Assembly (NCBI GenBank): GCA_030374765.1
Contig: JARGXX010000109.1
Location: 558,001 to 622,000, forward strand
Length of the DNA: 64,000 bases
Source: Agarophyton chilense
Taxonomy: Eukaryota > Rhodophyta > Florideophyceae > Gracilariales > Gracilariaceae
Direction: 5' to 3'
The notes below the pieces were generated by a model. That model worked only from the letters and a program-made list of their open reading frames with translations, was not told the origin of the DNA and made no database searches. Shown here one piece after another: positions 23,134 through 34,613 of this stretch; the first letter of the stretch is position 1; the number at the start of each line of letters is the position of its first letter. Both the position numbers and the translations under genes were made by a program.

Positions 23134-23268
23134 TGGTCACCCGAGAGCCGGGTGTACTTTGGATGACCAAGACCCAGTGAGTGAATTCTGGGTGATCAAG
23201 TCCCTAATTTTCGGGAGAAATCACTCAGTGCACCCAAAAGTCACCCGAATAACACCCGGCGGTGAACC
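23134..23268. repeat. imperfect inverted repeat, possible MITE
   Basis: The left arm at 23134-23163 (TGGTCACCCGAGAGCCGGGT...) and the right arm at 23245-23268, read in reverse complement (TGGTTCACCGCCGGGTGTTA...), match with a few gaps. About 80 bp separate them. No clear target duplication was found. Confidence 0.3.
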
Positions 23269-23935
23269 AGAGCGTATCAGAGAAGTGTGCATGGTCACCA
23301 GAAACTTGACACCAACAGAGAAGAATACAGTGGGATACGAAGCATTCCCTACATTAGCAAAGAGAAGAAATGAAGCCATTGTTGCTCTCAGTCATTGTTG
23401 TTGAAACTAAGAACAGCTTCATGAGTAGGTTGTTGCCGGGTTTCTTCATCCGACAACTATGCCATGAGGACACCTGCTGTTGCCATTGTAGCTCTTCATG
23501 ACTCTCAAACATGCTGTAGGGTACAGATATTCGCATATCAACACGTCGGTGTCAAGAAGCTGACTGAAAATTAATTGGCTCGCTGGAAAGTGTGAAACAG
23601 ATGATGCCGGATATCAAAATTATGATCATCAAATAGAAACCCTACTCTCTTTGCGCCCCACCTTCACATAATTTCTCGGTGAGTTTTTTAACAACGTGCA
23701 ACATTGTATGAGTAAACAGATGCTCTGAAGACATTGAATGTCCTTCACTTCTGGAATGATACCAGCAAAGCGAAAAGGTGAGCAAAAACCGCTTCAGAGT
23801 GTTCTCATTGTGCACTACGATGAACCTGTATCTAGAACGTTTTCTCTTGTTGCCACATCAACATAATTGCAATTGTTTGGTGATATTCTCAGCCTACAGA
23901 TCACTACATTTCGCTCTGCGATGGTGCATAGAGCC

Positions 23936-23943
23936 TATAAAAG
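23936..23943 (+). promoter_or_regulatory. TATA box of peroxidase gene 1
   Basis: TATAAAAG lies 122 bp upstream of the start codon. The same element is found at the same distance from gene 2, and a similar one upstream of the pseudogene. Confidence 0.75.
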
Positions 23944-24057
23944 CTGCTACTCTTGAACTCTCTCTTCATCCTCTGTCTGTACTTTCCTAACGTCTTCAAC
24001 ACATCCAACCGGCCTACCACTGAAACGAAGCTTTAAACCAGTTTCAGACCAGCCAAT

Positions 24058-25734
24058 ATGGCCGGCCTATTCTTCAGCTCCGCCATTTTCGTCGCTGCCC
24101 TTCTTAATCTCGTTGTAGCTCAGCCCGTCAAGCCATTTGGAAGAGGCGCAGAATTCATTAAGCCACTACCACCCGCGGCTGGTGTTGATGGAACAGAAGA
24201 ATGTGCCCAAGTTGTTGTTCGAACTCTATCGGGAAGATGTACCTCCGCAGTTGATCCTACCCTCGGGGAAGCTCGACGAGCTCAGTTCAGCTATTTTGGC
24301 GTCAGTTCCGTCAACATTGCTAACGAAGGCCTTGAGAGTCCTCGGGTCATTTCCAACATTGTGACCGATCAAGATAGTGATACTATGAACTCTCTGGGTC
24401 TCAATGAAGTATTCACCTTCTTCGGGCAATTCATTGATCATGACTTTGCGCTCACACCCGAATCAGAAGACCCAAGCGATGAGCTTGAGATCGAGGTGCC
24501 TGAAGACGATCCTGATCTTTCTCAGAGTTCTCTTGAATTCACTCGCTCCCAGAGAGCCGCGATCAGTGAAGGCTCTTCCGTGGAGCGTCCGATTACTGTG
24601 CTCTCTTCTGCTCTTGACCTTACAACGGTGTACGGCGTCGAAGAAGAACGTAATACTTTCCTTCGTGTTTCAAACTCCTGTCGCCTTAAGACATCAGACG
24701 GTAATCTCCTTCCGCGTAACACTGGCGGGTTTGTGAATTCCCCCAACACGTCACCAGACTTCTTTATCGGTGGTGATACTCGAGTCAGCGAGACACCTAT
24801 GCTCACTGTCATGCACACCATCTGGCTTCGCGAACATAACCGTCTTTGCGATATTCTAGAAGATGCTTTCCCGGACAACTCGCCGCAACAATTATACGAT
24901 ACAGCTCGTGGTGTCAATATTGCCCAATTTCAAAAGATCGTTTATGAAGAGTGGCTTCCAGCCATTCTTGGTTCACCACTACCAGCATATACCGGATACA
25001 AACCCGAAGTGAACCCAACCATCAGCCTTGAGTTTACTACTGCTGGATTCCGTCTTGGTCACACTCTTGTTGGAAACGATGTAACAAAAATCGATAGCAG
25101 TGGACAGCTCCTTCCGCCTCTTCCAGTCCAGCAAATGTTCTTCCTTCCAAGTGCACAGTTTTCTTCCGGCGATCTTGAAGATTTTGTTCGTGGCGCTGCA
25201 GCTACAAAAGCTCAAGAATTTGATGCAATGGCCGTCGATAGTCTCAGGAACTTTTTGTTCGAAAATGTTCAGGAGGAAACCGGTATTGATTTGATTTCTC
25301 TGAACTTGGAGCGATCTCGAGATCATAATGTTGCCAAATATAACCAACTGCGAGAGTTCTTCACAGGTTCTCGGGCTAATTCGTTCTCCGATATCTCCAG
25401 TAATCCCGATGTAGCTGCGCGTTTGGAAGAGGCATATGGTGATGTGGATCTTGTTGAAGCCTGGATCGGACTGATGGCCGAGGATAAGGCCCCACGTTCT
25501 GGTGTTGGTCGCACTTTGGGGGGTTTGTTGCGAACTGAGTTCGGTCGTCTTCGTGATGGAGATCAGTTTTTCTTTTTGCTCAGGAATCAGATTCCGGAAG
25601 TTGTTTTGGATACTGTTCCAGAGATAAGGAATGATATTTTTGCTCGGAATACCTTGTTCAACCGTATTCTTCTCAGGAATACCAACATAAGTAGCCGCTT
25701 TCTTCCCAGGGGCCGCAACGCTTTCTTCGTCTGA
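24058..25734 (+). CDS. secreted animal-type haem peroxidase, copy 1
   Basis: This is an intronless 558-residue protein. Residues 1-21 form a signal peptide (hydrophobic core, likely cut at VVA/QPV), so it should act outside the cell or in the wall. The animal haem peroxidase fold is recognised from FGQFIDHDF (Gln124, Asp127, distal His128), the calcium-loop region SSALDLTTVYG (183-193), DTRVSE (catalytic Arg242 and Glu245), LREHNRL (258-263), proximal His335 in GFRLGH, and LNLERSRDH with Asn416. Asp127 and Glu245 match residues that bind haem covalently in mammalian peroxidases; Thr246 replaces the Met of myeloperoxidase. It probably oxidises halides or phenols with hydrogen peroxide, as in defence or halogen metabolism (inference). 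Confidence 0.95.
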   Translation: MAGLFFSSAIFVAALLNLVVAQPVKPFGRGAEFIKPLPPAAGVDGTEECAQVVVRTLSGRCTSAVDPTLGEARRAQFSYFGVSSVNIANEGLESPRVISNIVTDQDSDTMNSLGLNEVFTFFGQFIDHDFALTPESEDPSDELEIEVPEDDPDLSQSSLEFTRSQRAAISEGSSVERPITVLSSALDLTTVYGVEEERNTFLRVSNSCRLKTSDGNLLPRNTGGFVNSPNTSPDFFIGGDTRVSETPMLTVMHTIWLREHNRLCDILEDAFPDNSPQQLYDTARGVNIAQFQKIVYEEWLPAILGSPLPAYTGYKPEVNPTISLEFTTAGFRLGHTLVGNDVTKIDSSGQLLPPLPVQQMFFLPSAQFSSGDLEDFVRGAAATKAQEFDAMAVDSLRNFLFENVQEETGIDLISLNLERSRDHNVAKYNQLREFFTGSRANSFSDISSNPDVAARLEEAYGDVDLVEAWIGLMAEDKAPRSGVGRTLGGLLRTEFGRLRDGDQFFFLLRNQIPEVVLDTVPEIRNDIFARNTLFNRILLRNTNISSRFLPRGRNAFFV

Positions 25735-27667
25735 TTCAACTATTCTATGTATCGCGGAATGTAATTGCGTTTGAAATAGGGTTTCATTTCCTATTCGGGA
25801 ATTTATGGACTGCAATGAGTGCATAAGAGTTGTTGTAATTCATCGATATGATCCTTTTTCATTCGTATTTTGCAATACCCATCCACTTTACGACAGAATA
25901 CTAGACGTGACAATCTGTTTGAGATTTATTCTGGTAATATAGTGCTTTTGGTAGAAAATATGATAAAAATCTACACCGAAATAACAATGCACCAATTTTG
26001 ATTATTACGTATTAGTTTGCAAGATTTTCAAAGTGTTCCGAGCTACCTTTTCGGGTAAGACCCTCTGCTCAGAAAATGTTTATTACATTTTATCGTGGAT
26101 GTTGGGGGTTTGCCATTGAACTGCCAAAAGACAGTATTTGCTAAAGCACTGTTTTATCTTTGAGCATAACAGTCTAGTACTCAACCGCTACTGCTTCAAA
26201 GGGATGTGAAAACAATTTAAGCACACAGTGGTTTGAACCCGACAGTAGTGAATCGGCCGGGGGGGCATCGGCAAAGTCAGAGTTTGAACTCGCAATCCTG
26301 GGCCATAGAAAAAGCACACGTTTTTCTACTTTTGTTCCTCATGCTATTGCCTAACATAAAGTCATTAAGTATAGACGAAGACCAAGAGTGGAAATAATGA
26401 AGAAGACCGTAGATGGATGCACGGTTCCTTACCAGGATTACAAGTGCCCTTTTACAGGAAGGTGTTCTAGAAGCATGTGGAAGCTAAAACCCACAGTAAA
26501 CTATAATATTCTAGAGGGGTTAAGAATCTTCTAACTTCTTTAAGAAATTGTTTTCACGCTCAGGGGCAGGAAAATCCTGGTGATCTCGAAAAGTATAGAA
26601 GTATATTCGGAGACTATATAAAGAGGGAAATGCACCACGCACCAGACAAAAATGCTAAGCTGAATGCCAAGTGTGTGAAGACATCTCAAGCGATTCAACC
26701 TACCATAAACCACAACAGAACGTAGTGTAATAGAAGAATTTTGACAGTTCTCAAAAGCAACTGCAAACTGCTTCTGTCTAGTGGGTCGTAGAACCTTGTG
26801 TAGAAGAACATTGAACAACTGTGGAATGATTGAAACTATGCGCACCTCGAGAAAAATAGAATCTTGCGGGATTCATTGAAAATAGAAGTAGGACATACAG
26901 TGTTTGATGGAGGATGAAAGATAGTGAGTACATCTATAACAACCAAAAAGTTTCTCTCATACGACATCAGTGAGGTCGTATACAAAGCCAAAAAGTTCTG
27001 AAAACTTTGATGATTTTAATGAAACAAATCATCATTTGAATTCTGAGAAAGTTGGTTCATCGCTAACATAGGATTGTAATAGCTTTCCCGCCATCGTTTA
27101 GTTAAAAGCATTAGAGACTGTTTGAAGCTGTACACCTTATCGAAACAGCAATATATTCGTTGTATAGCAAGCTTGAATGGAAAGAAAGAATATTAGGATT
27201 CATATTTGCTTGGCTTTTAGTTTTGCACAAAGACACTTAAAGCCTACTATCTTGTCTTTTCATCCAATCTATGCCTCAAAGAAAAAGGCCTTGAAAAAAA
27301 ATCTGAATGACTCTGTCATTCAAAAATAAATCCAATATGTGAAAACTCATACTCCTTGAAAGCTTTTTCTTCATAATGGTGTTGATGCTCATGTGTATTT
27401 TTTGTCGATCTGAAAGTTACAGATAGTCTGCAGGCAAAACAATACGACACTCACAAGAATCTGTTTAGTTTTAGGACTGATTTTTTCAGCGTGTATGTTA
27501 CCCAATACTAAAATCAAAACTATATCATTTAGGTGTCAAACAAAAAAGTTTTATGAGAGATATTTAGAGAATGCAAGCTGTTCTCGTTCTTCGCACATTA
27601 AAGCACCATCATGGAATTCAAAATAGGTTTCGGAACGACGGAAATCTTCAAAAGGCTTGATTGTGGC
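25735..27667. other. intergenic DNA between convergent peroxidase genes
   Basis: No recognisable gene. The sequence is AT-rich, with only short unrelated frames such as 26540-26845 on the minus strand. It should contain the 3' ends of both convergent transcripts. The whole stretch is repeated at 61919-63851. Confidence 0.5.
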
Positions 27668-29115
27668 TCACGCCTTGAACTCGTTTTGTCCTCTCGGAAG
27701 GAAAATAGTGGATATTGAATTAGTCCTGAGAAGAATGCGGCTGAATAGGGCTGGACGGCGGAAGATATCGACTTCGATTTCAGGGATTTGGTCAAAAACA
27801 GCCTCCGGAATTTGGTTCCTCAACAGGAAAAGAACTGATCACCATCTCGAAGGAGTCCAAACTCGGCTACGAGCAGCGCGCCCAATGTGAGTTCAACTCC
27901 GGACCCACATGCCTTATCTGCAGCCATCAATCCAATCCAAGCTTCTACATTATTAACATCACCGTATGCCTCTTCGAGCTTTCTAGCAGTAGTGGGGTCG
28001 CTAGAAATATCAGAAAATGAAGTGGCCCTAGAGCCGCGGAAAAGCTCTCGAATACCATTGAACTTTGCCACGTTATGATCTCTACCGCGTTGCAGATTGA
28101 GAGCGATGAGATCGAAACCTTCTTCCTCTACAACGTTCTCGAACAGGAAATTCCTGAGAATATCAGTGATCTTTGCATCAAATTCTTGGGCGAGCGTGTT
28201 GGAGCCACCACGAATAAAATCCTCGAGCTCGTTGTCGGAAAAGAACTCACTGGGAAGGAAAAACATTCTTTCAGCAGGAAGAGGAGTGAGAACCCGTCCA
28301 CTGTCGTCGATTCTTGTCACATGTGTTCCTTAGGGTATGTTCTAGACGGAATCCAGCAGTCGTAAATTCGAGGCTGATTGTGGGATCCACACGCGGGTCA
28401 TATCCCGCGAAGCGAGGAAGCCAAATGGATCCGAGAATGGCTCGAATCCACTCTGGCTCGAATCCACTCTTCATGTATGATCTTTTGGTATTGAGCAATG
28501 TTTACGGCATGAACTGTCTCGTATTGTTGCTCGGGTGTAAAATCGGGGAAAGCATCCTCAACAAGATCGCAAAGACGGTTGTGCTCGCGAACCCATATCG
28601 TGTGCATGATTGTGAGCAAAGGAGTCTCGCTCACGCGCGTGTCACCTCCAATAAAAAGCAGGGAATGTATTCGGTGAGTTCACAAAACCCACAGTATTGA
28701 TCGGAAGAAGATTATCTCTGGAAATGTAGAGACGGCATGTATTCGGCATTCGAAGAAATTCATTGCGCTCCTCATCCACACCGTAGACGCTGGAAAGATC
28801 CAAAGCTGAAGAAAGCATAGTGATGGGACGTTCAACAGAAGAAGAGTCGTTCACAAGTGCTCGGGTAGAACGGATAAACTGCAAAGAAGAGGTGGCAAGA
28901 AGCGGATCATTCTCAGGCACTTCAATATCCAGTTCCTCTCCCGCTCCTTCGAACGGAGACAGTGCAAAATCCTGATCGATGAACTGCCCAAAGAAGATAA
29001 ACAGCTCACTTAGCCCAAAAGAATTGATGGTGACACCTTCCTGTTCACTGACAATGTTAGAAATGAGACGTGGGCTCGGGAGATCTTCTCCAATTGGCAG
29101 TACGGAGCTCATGTC
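27668..29115 (-). pseudogene. haem peroxidase pseudogene, 3' part
   Basis: Reading down from 29112, the frames align along the whole length of the intact peroxidase from SPRLISNIV through FGQFIDQDF (one His of the IDHDF motif has become Gln), REHNRLCDL, FRLEH (proximal His kept, Gly changed) and LQRGRDHNVAKFN to the end at 27668. Frameshifts are visible near 28640, near 28440-28470 (a 16-bp tandem duplication, two copies of GGCTCGAATCCACTCT), near 28310 and near 27835. The upstream part lies 30 kb away at 59024-59268 because element E is inserted between them. Confidence 0.92.
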
Positions 29116-29389
29116 TCTTCAAAAGTTGTGTGGTTCAGTTTATTGAGATAATCCAGACTTTTGGCAGGCGGGCGCTGCTGCGCTGCCCTTATATAGACCA
29201 CCAGCTGGGCTCCAGCTGGGCTCCAGCTTGGTCACAGACCTGCCAAGGCAAGTTCTGCTCGCAGTTTTCTGCGCTATTCTACAAACTGCCTAGAATAATG
29301 TTTTTCTAGTGATCACTGCCCGATCCGGGCAGACTACATCCCAAGTTGATGTTTGCTACGGTTGAGATGTTTTGAAACTACTTTGAAGT
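29116..29389 (-). repeat. 3' LTR of element E
   Basis: It matches 58760-59023. It has an extra copy of the 12-bp GCTGGGCTCCA-type unit (29203-29230). The inner end is approximate. Confidence 0.85.
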
Positions 29390-31461
29390 CTTGTCACACT
29401 TTTCGAGCTTCACAATTTTACTCCAAGAAGAACAATACTCTTCTTGTGCAAATTCCTTTGTAATGGTGTTGGGAACTGATCAGCAATCATTTCCGAAGTT
29501 GGGTTGTATTCTATGTAGACCAATCCCTTTTCAATAGCGTCTCTTACCAAATGGTACTTGACGTCAATGTGCTTAGTGCGCTCATTGACAACGTCATTCC
29601 TTGTCAAAGCGATTGAGCTTTGACTATCTTCATAATTTAGCATCATCTTTTCTTTGTTCTGATTAGCTTCTTTTAGAAGCCCTTATAGCCACAACAATTT
29701 TCTGACTGCATAAGACATGGCTAAATACTCTGCTTTTACGGTCGACTGCCTCACCACAGTTTGCTTCTTGCCGCGCAATAAAATGGCCCCACCATTTTTC
29801 AGAAACACATATCCACTTGTAGACTCTCTGTGGTTCTTATCAATGGCAAAATCGGAATCAAAATATCCCAGAATCGCTCCCTTCTGTGCATCTTCGTACA
29901 CAATACACAGTTCTGCTGTGTCTGATACATACTTGAGCACATACAAAGCGGTCTTCCAATGCTTCTGCGAATACCCATTCATGTATCATTCAAGATATGC
30001 ACCTGAAAACGCGATATTGGGGCAGACTGTATTTGTCGAGTGCATTTATGAACCGATGAGCTTCCTATATGAGCAGCTCACCCCTCTTCTTTTGCATTTA
30101 ATAAACTCAATTCCGACACATCCAAGAGAGAAACAGTAAACCCTTTTCGCTTCTTCAAGCCGGAAGTCTGATGCCAGTTGTTGGATCATATGCTTGTTTT
30201 GCACCTTGACCGTTTTTCTCTTCAGATATTGTTTCAAAATAGTTCCAAGAATTCTTGTGGGCTTCTGTTTAATGCGTAATTCAACGGACTTTTCAATTTC
30301 CTTTACCAACTCTAACAAGTTTTCCTTGTGCTTTCCAGTGATCAATCCATCATATACATACATTATGATAGAGGCTAGTTCCTTCGGAAGCCGATAAAAG
30401 AACAATCCAGGGTCCTTCGTCGATGTTGTACATCCTATTCCTATCATGGTTGCCTTCAATTACCTTCTCCAGGTATGCAACGCTTGCTTCGGAATATATG
30501 TAGCTTTTTGAAGTCGATATGCTTGGTCTTCCTCGCCATCTTGCACAAATTCCTCCGGTTTCGTCATGTACAAATCTTCTTGAAGATCGCCATAGAAAAA
30601 AAAGGTTGGACCTCAAATTTTATCATCTGCAGGCCGCCTTCTGCCACCTCGCTCAGCATCCATCTCAAGATACTATACTTTGCCACAATTACAAACAGTT
30701 CTGCGCAGTCTATTTATGCCTTCCGACGAAATCCCCGAGCCACAAGTCTCGCCCTGCACCGCGTTAGAATGCCTAGACCATCCGCCTTCTTGAAGTAGAG
30801 CCATCTCTTTTCAATGACGGTGCTTTCCTTTGACCTGCCTACCAATGTCTAGACTTTGCGCTTCTCCATTTGCGCCATTTCCTTAGTCATCGCATGATTC
30901 AATTGTTCGGATTCATTCTTGCTCACTGCCTCTCCATAAGAAGTTGGCGTGAATCGATCCGCTACGCCAAGTATGTTCTGCGCCAGGAGGGCGAAGAGTG
31001 TGTCAGGGGAAAACCGCGATGTAGTTCGCGTAATGCGCGAAGACCGTCGGGGCTTAGCGGGATAGTGGGTCATCAACCCCTGGTCATAAATGAATTCTGC
31101 GTCGGCATCTTCAAATTCATTGTCAGACATGTGATCGTGGTACTTGTCGGCCTCAGCGTTCTATGTCGCTGGTTCTACAACTATATCTTCACTCTTGACC
31201 TGTCTACCACCCCATTCTCTTCAATGCTTCGCTCTGGCTGTAGAGAAATGTCTTCTAGAACAGCTGGAGTCATCTTCCACGCCACCGTATCTTCATCGAA
31301 GACTACATCCTTACTGACGATCACCTTCCCATCTTCCGGACAATAGATCCTGTAGCAGCTTCCTCTCTCGAATCCAATTAAGATACCTTTCTTTGTCGGC
31401 GAGGTGTACTTTCTAATCACTACGCGCCTCTTTTTGGGCACATGAACCTGGGCGACTGACC
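29390..31461 (-). pseudogene. copia Pol of element E, integrase end, RT and RNase H
   Basis: On the minus strand from 31461: FGSVAQVHVPKKRR and KGILIGFERGSCYRIY form the end of the copia integrase region. A linker (31130-30849) follows, then RT fragments (30616-30046) with MYVYDGLITG where YVDDLLITG is expected, so one catalytic Asp is lost. RNase H (29982-29410) has GYFDSDFA, STSGYVF and STVKAEY, the family's catalytic acid positions. Frameshifts and stops throughout show a dead copy. Confidence 0.88.
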
Positions 31462-31466
31462 CAAAC

Positions 31467-31700
31467 TAAGTATTGAACGGGGTAACAACTGTAGCTATGT
31501 TTCGAAGACAACACGGGTGTGCCGGCGTCCCGTAGTCAGATGACCTGCTGAGTCATCTTGCTGTGTTTATGTAGACAATAGTAATTGCTCATGTAAATTC
31601 AATAACTACGAATGCAAGTTGAAACGGGCTTCAGAGCACTTGAGTGCTCGGCTCGCGTGCGCATTCCATGGAATCCTGTCACTAGCTGTAGACATTCATA
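31467..31700 (-). repeat. 3' LTR of element D
   Basis: It aligns with 56243-56470 over its full length, with about 22 substitutions and a 5-bp indel (about 10%). A purine-rich minus-strand tract, AAGAAAGAAGA, at about 31704-31716 is the likely polypurine tract. Confidence 0.85.
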
Positions 31701-31850
31701 TAAATCTTCTTTCTTGCTAGCCGAAGTGCTTCTCAGAGCCCTTCGTCTCGGCTACAGCCTCGAAGTCAATAACCAGCCAACCAGAATAGAGAGTGAGCAA
31801 CAGCGCTTCGGCTAGGCAGCTATCTTTCTTGGTCAGTTGGTCAGCGAGGT

Positions 31851-33702
31851 TTACGGAACCTGGGATCCAAGACATGGACTCAACTCTACCGCAGCAGAAT
31901 GCATAGTGCCGGGATAATACTGGTCGACTAACGGCCAGAAGATTTCCACTCTGTCACGTATGCTGGCAGTGACATCGTCTTCAACTGCATCTGTGCCAAA
32001 ACCAATGTCGGCAGCTGCAGTGTCAGGAGTTGATTCGGAGTTGTCGTTGGACTCTTGTGGCATTTTGATGTCATTCATGTCATCCAGGGCATCAGTACCG
32101 TGCACAAGCTTTTCGAAGCTCGTGTCAGGGATTACCATGCGCGTATCCTCAGACGCGGCTGTCAATTCCTTGCCAGCTTTGACAGGCACATTGATAATGC
32201 GGCTGTCGGCGTTGACTGATGTCACAGTCTTGGGAAGCAACCATTTTTGGCGCTTCTCAACTTCCTGTTTGACATACACTTCAACGAGGTCACTGGCGGT
32301 GAATGGTATGTCATTGATAGGTTTGAACTTATGGATGCGCTGTAGCTTGCGACGAGCGATAAACCGTTTGCGGACTTCTGCCACGTCTGCTGGGAGCACA
32401 TTGTCATGGGGCTTGCCATTGATGAATTTGGTGAAGCCCTTTGCCATCTCGAATGCTGACATGATGTCATTGCCAAATAAATCATTGCTTATTGTTACAG
32501 CCATGTTAGCAGAGTGGTAAGCGTTGAAGTCCGTACCACCTGCCGACTTGAGCCTCAAGAAAAAACTGCGAATGATGTTATTCTTTGACTCAATTTCGTT
32601 TTTAGCATGGAGACCGGGTGGCACGGCATGGAGCGGGATGTGAAGCTTCTTGAAATGATATCTGATTGCTCCAAGGAGAAAGGCTTTGTCTCTTATGAGG
32701 GCTTGTGGGTGCCAGAATTGAGCCACCCAACTTGCCTCGAACCCGGTAACTACCTCCTGCATAGACGTGGACTTGACCACGTGGGAAGAGAAGTACTGGG
32801 ACACATTGTCTATTGAATGTAGCACGCAAACTTGATCTAGAAACAAGTGATCAAGGCATACGACGTCGTTGAATGCCGATTTCAACTAGCTGATCGACAC
32901 CTTCCTCGTTGGAGGTGGAACGGCAGTAGACCGACAGGCTGCGCAATTGATCACCACGTCTGCCACGTACGGGGCGACAGTGCGGTTCCACAGCTTGTTG
33001 CGCTGTAACAACAGTTCAAAGTCCGAAAAACAAGCGTGGCCGCAAACATGCGTGTGAAAGTTGTCAATGATAGTCTTCACATCGCCCCACGGCGACTTCT
33101 CGAGCGCAACGGCGGACAAACAGTAGAGAGTAGATCCAAGGTATCCTTTGGATGATGCAAAGCGTTCTACAGGGATATAAGTTAGAAAGCCGTCATCAAC
33201 TACTGCCAAAAAATCGTTCGCACCGTTAGCGTAGAAGCACAGAGCGTTCATACCAAGATGAACAATCTTCGCCTTGCGGGTGACATTTCTCCAGATCACC
33301 CGATGTTATGATCCTTCGAGCACTAAGTGGGTGATGTTGATGTCATTTCCGAGGTCAAACTTGGCGCGTAGGACTATCGAGCCAAGTATGATGCGCTGGG
33401 GGCTGACATGAGCACCCACGCCATACTGCCACCTGGTTTGGCCGTGAAGCGATGCAGGAATCGGCTCAAGTGGAGTGTCCGGACCGAATCCAAGTTCGAT
33501 AGACAGGAGATGCAGCTCGAATTGTCCGATGGCACTCTACGGTGCACCTTCATCTAGAAGAGAACATAGACTGGCGGGCGCGGGATTTGCCAAGACAGCT
33601 GCCATCGAATTGGTCATGGTGGCAGTTAAATGAGACAGCCTTCTTCGGAACATCATTCTGCTGTCCATAATTGTTCGGCGGCGACGTTTTCTGTGACGGA
33701 GT
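31851..33702 (-). pseudogene. protease-integrase polyprotein of element D
   Basis: One frame runs from 33702 to 31851 with three in-frame stops (near 33537, 33306 and 32886). Order: LLDEGAP, a likely retropepsin active site (the Asp is present); RWQYGVGAH and ILGSIVLRAK; an integrase finger with HTHVCGH and CAAC; and an integrase core with CLDHLFLD, IRDKAF and KNEIESKNN at the D, D, E positions. A C-terminal region of about 230 residues ends at 31851. This is the copia order protease then integrase, but the 3' LTR follows where RT and RNase H should be. The upstream Gag part is at 54737-56092. Confidence 0.75.
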
Positions 33703-34566
33703 TGTAGGACAATGCCCCCAAGGGGGAAAACCTTCGAAGACGTTCGGATCTTCCTCTCACGAGGTAACCGGCGCAGTAGAGCCCTCCCAGGGATCGGCGC
33801 GCAATGCCGGGTGTAAGCCTGAGCCGAACCGTCGCGACGGGCGCAGGGAGGCTGAAAGAAGCCGAGAATATCCGCCGAAGCGGTGCTTGCGTATCCTCTG
33901 AGGAGGCAGAACCCACGAGAGTGGCGAGCACGACAGGTGTCAGTGAGAGCCGCAAGAGCGGGAATCGCCCAATGAAGGGGAGGAAAAGGGAAGGAAAATG
34001 GGAACGGAGGCAAGAGGGCGAGGTTTACCACGAGTCGCGAGAGGGGACTCGGGAATAGCCGGCACTGCCGGGTGTAGCAAACCGTATACACGGGCGGAAC
34101 CACGAAAGTGGGAATAGATACCCAACACACGAAGGCTGCTTGAACGTCCAAGGGGGTTGGGAAGCCGTGCACCACAGGAAATCCCTACGTAAGGAGTTGT
34201 ATATCCGCGCAGGCGGTTCGACCCAGAGCCAAGATCTGGAAGACCAAGATCACCCTTGTTGGGGAGACTTTACTGAACCGGCGGCCGCGAGGCCGGCGGC
34301 CTAAGTACTGTAGTCACCGTAGAATAGAATAAATAAAGTCTATCCTAAATAGCTAAAGGTCCGTCTAACAAAGGGGCCAATCTGGCGGCCACGTGTCGCG
34401 CGGGCGCTGCGGCCACGTGTATGGCACCCGATCCCGCCGGTGCATCACCGGCGTTCCGGCCATCGCCGTGGAAACGGACTACTCCTACTCATAACGAGGT
34501 TGCACGCCGGAGGCTCCGGAAAAAACTTAAGTCCCCAAAAACCTCTCTGGAGGACGTTGCTCTTCA
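33703..34566 (-). repeat. 3' LTR of element B
   Basis: On the plus strand it reads TGTAGGACAATG to GCTCTTCA, the reverse of its sense orientation. The solo LTR at 8099-9004 is a diverged relative. AATAAATAAAG occurs near 34330. Confidence 0.95.
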
Positions 34567-34582
34567 TATCCCCCCCCTTAAG
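34567..34582 (-). other. polypurine tract of element B
   Basis: The minus strand reads CTTAAGGGGGGGGATA directly before the 3' LTR. It is close to the element C tract CTTAAGGAGGGGGAGA. Confidence 0.85.
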
Positions 34583-34613
34583 ACAGGGCGAACACCTCGA
34601 AGAGGAATTCGGC

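Larger units (their letters stand above)
20701..23849. other. intergenic stretch between piggyBac remnant and peroxidase gene 1
   Basis: Several open frames of 60-147 codons occur on both strands (for example 20870-21208 and 21417-21860 on the minus strand), but I recognise none of them. The stretch holds a 38-base poly-G run and a small inverted repeat, listed separately. It may contain further decayed elements. Confidence 0.4.
23850..27816. repeat. left copy of near-identical duplicated block
   Basis: This block recurs at 60034-64000 with a constant offset of 36184. It covers the promoter, the peroxidase gene, the downstream intergenic DNA and the 3' end of the convergent pseudogene. By eye only a handful of substitutions separate the copies, except at the first 40 bp, where similarity fades. 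The right limit is unknown because the second copy runs into the window end. Confidence 0.95.

Noticed and set aside
24979..25824. 281-codon minus-strand frame under peroxidase gene 1 (also 61163-62008)
   Set aside because: Shadow of the peroxidase coding strand; no recognisable motifs.
26225..26305. tRNA-like sequence with GTTTGAACTCG
   Set aside because: No cloverleaf with acceptor, D and anticodon arms could be drawn.
33537..34175. 212-codon minus-strand frame as one gene
   Set aside because: It fuses the element B LTR with the element D protease region across the insertion edge; only the D part is meaningful.
34440..34613. Upstream extension of the element B antisense ORF into the LTR
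   Set aside because: It starts at a non-ATG codon within the LTR; the ATG at 34614 is the better start.
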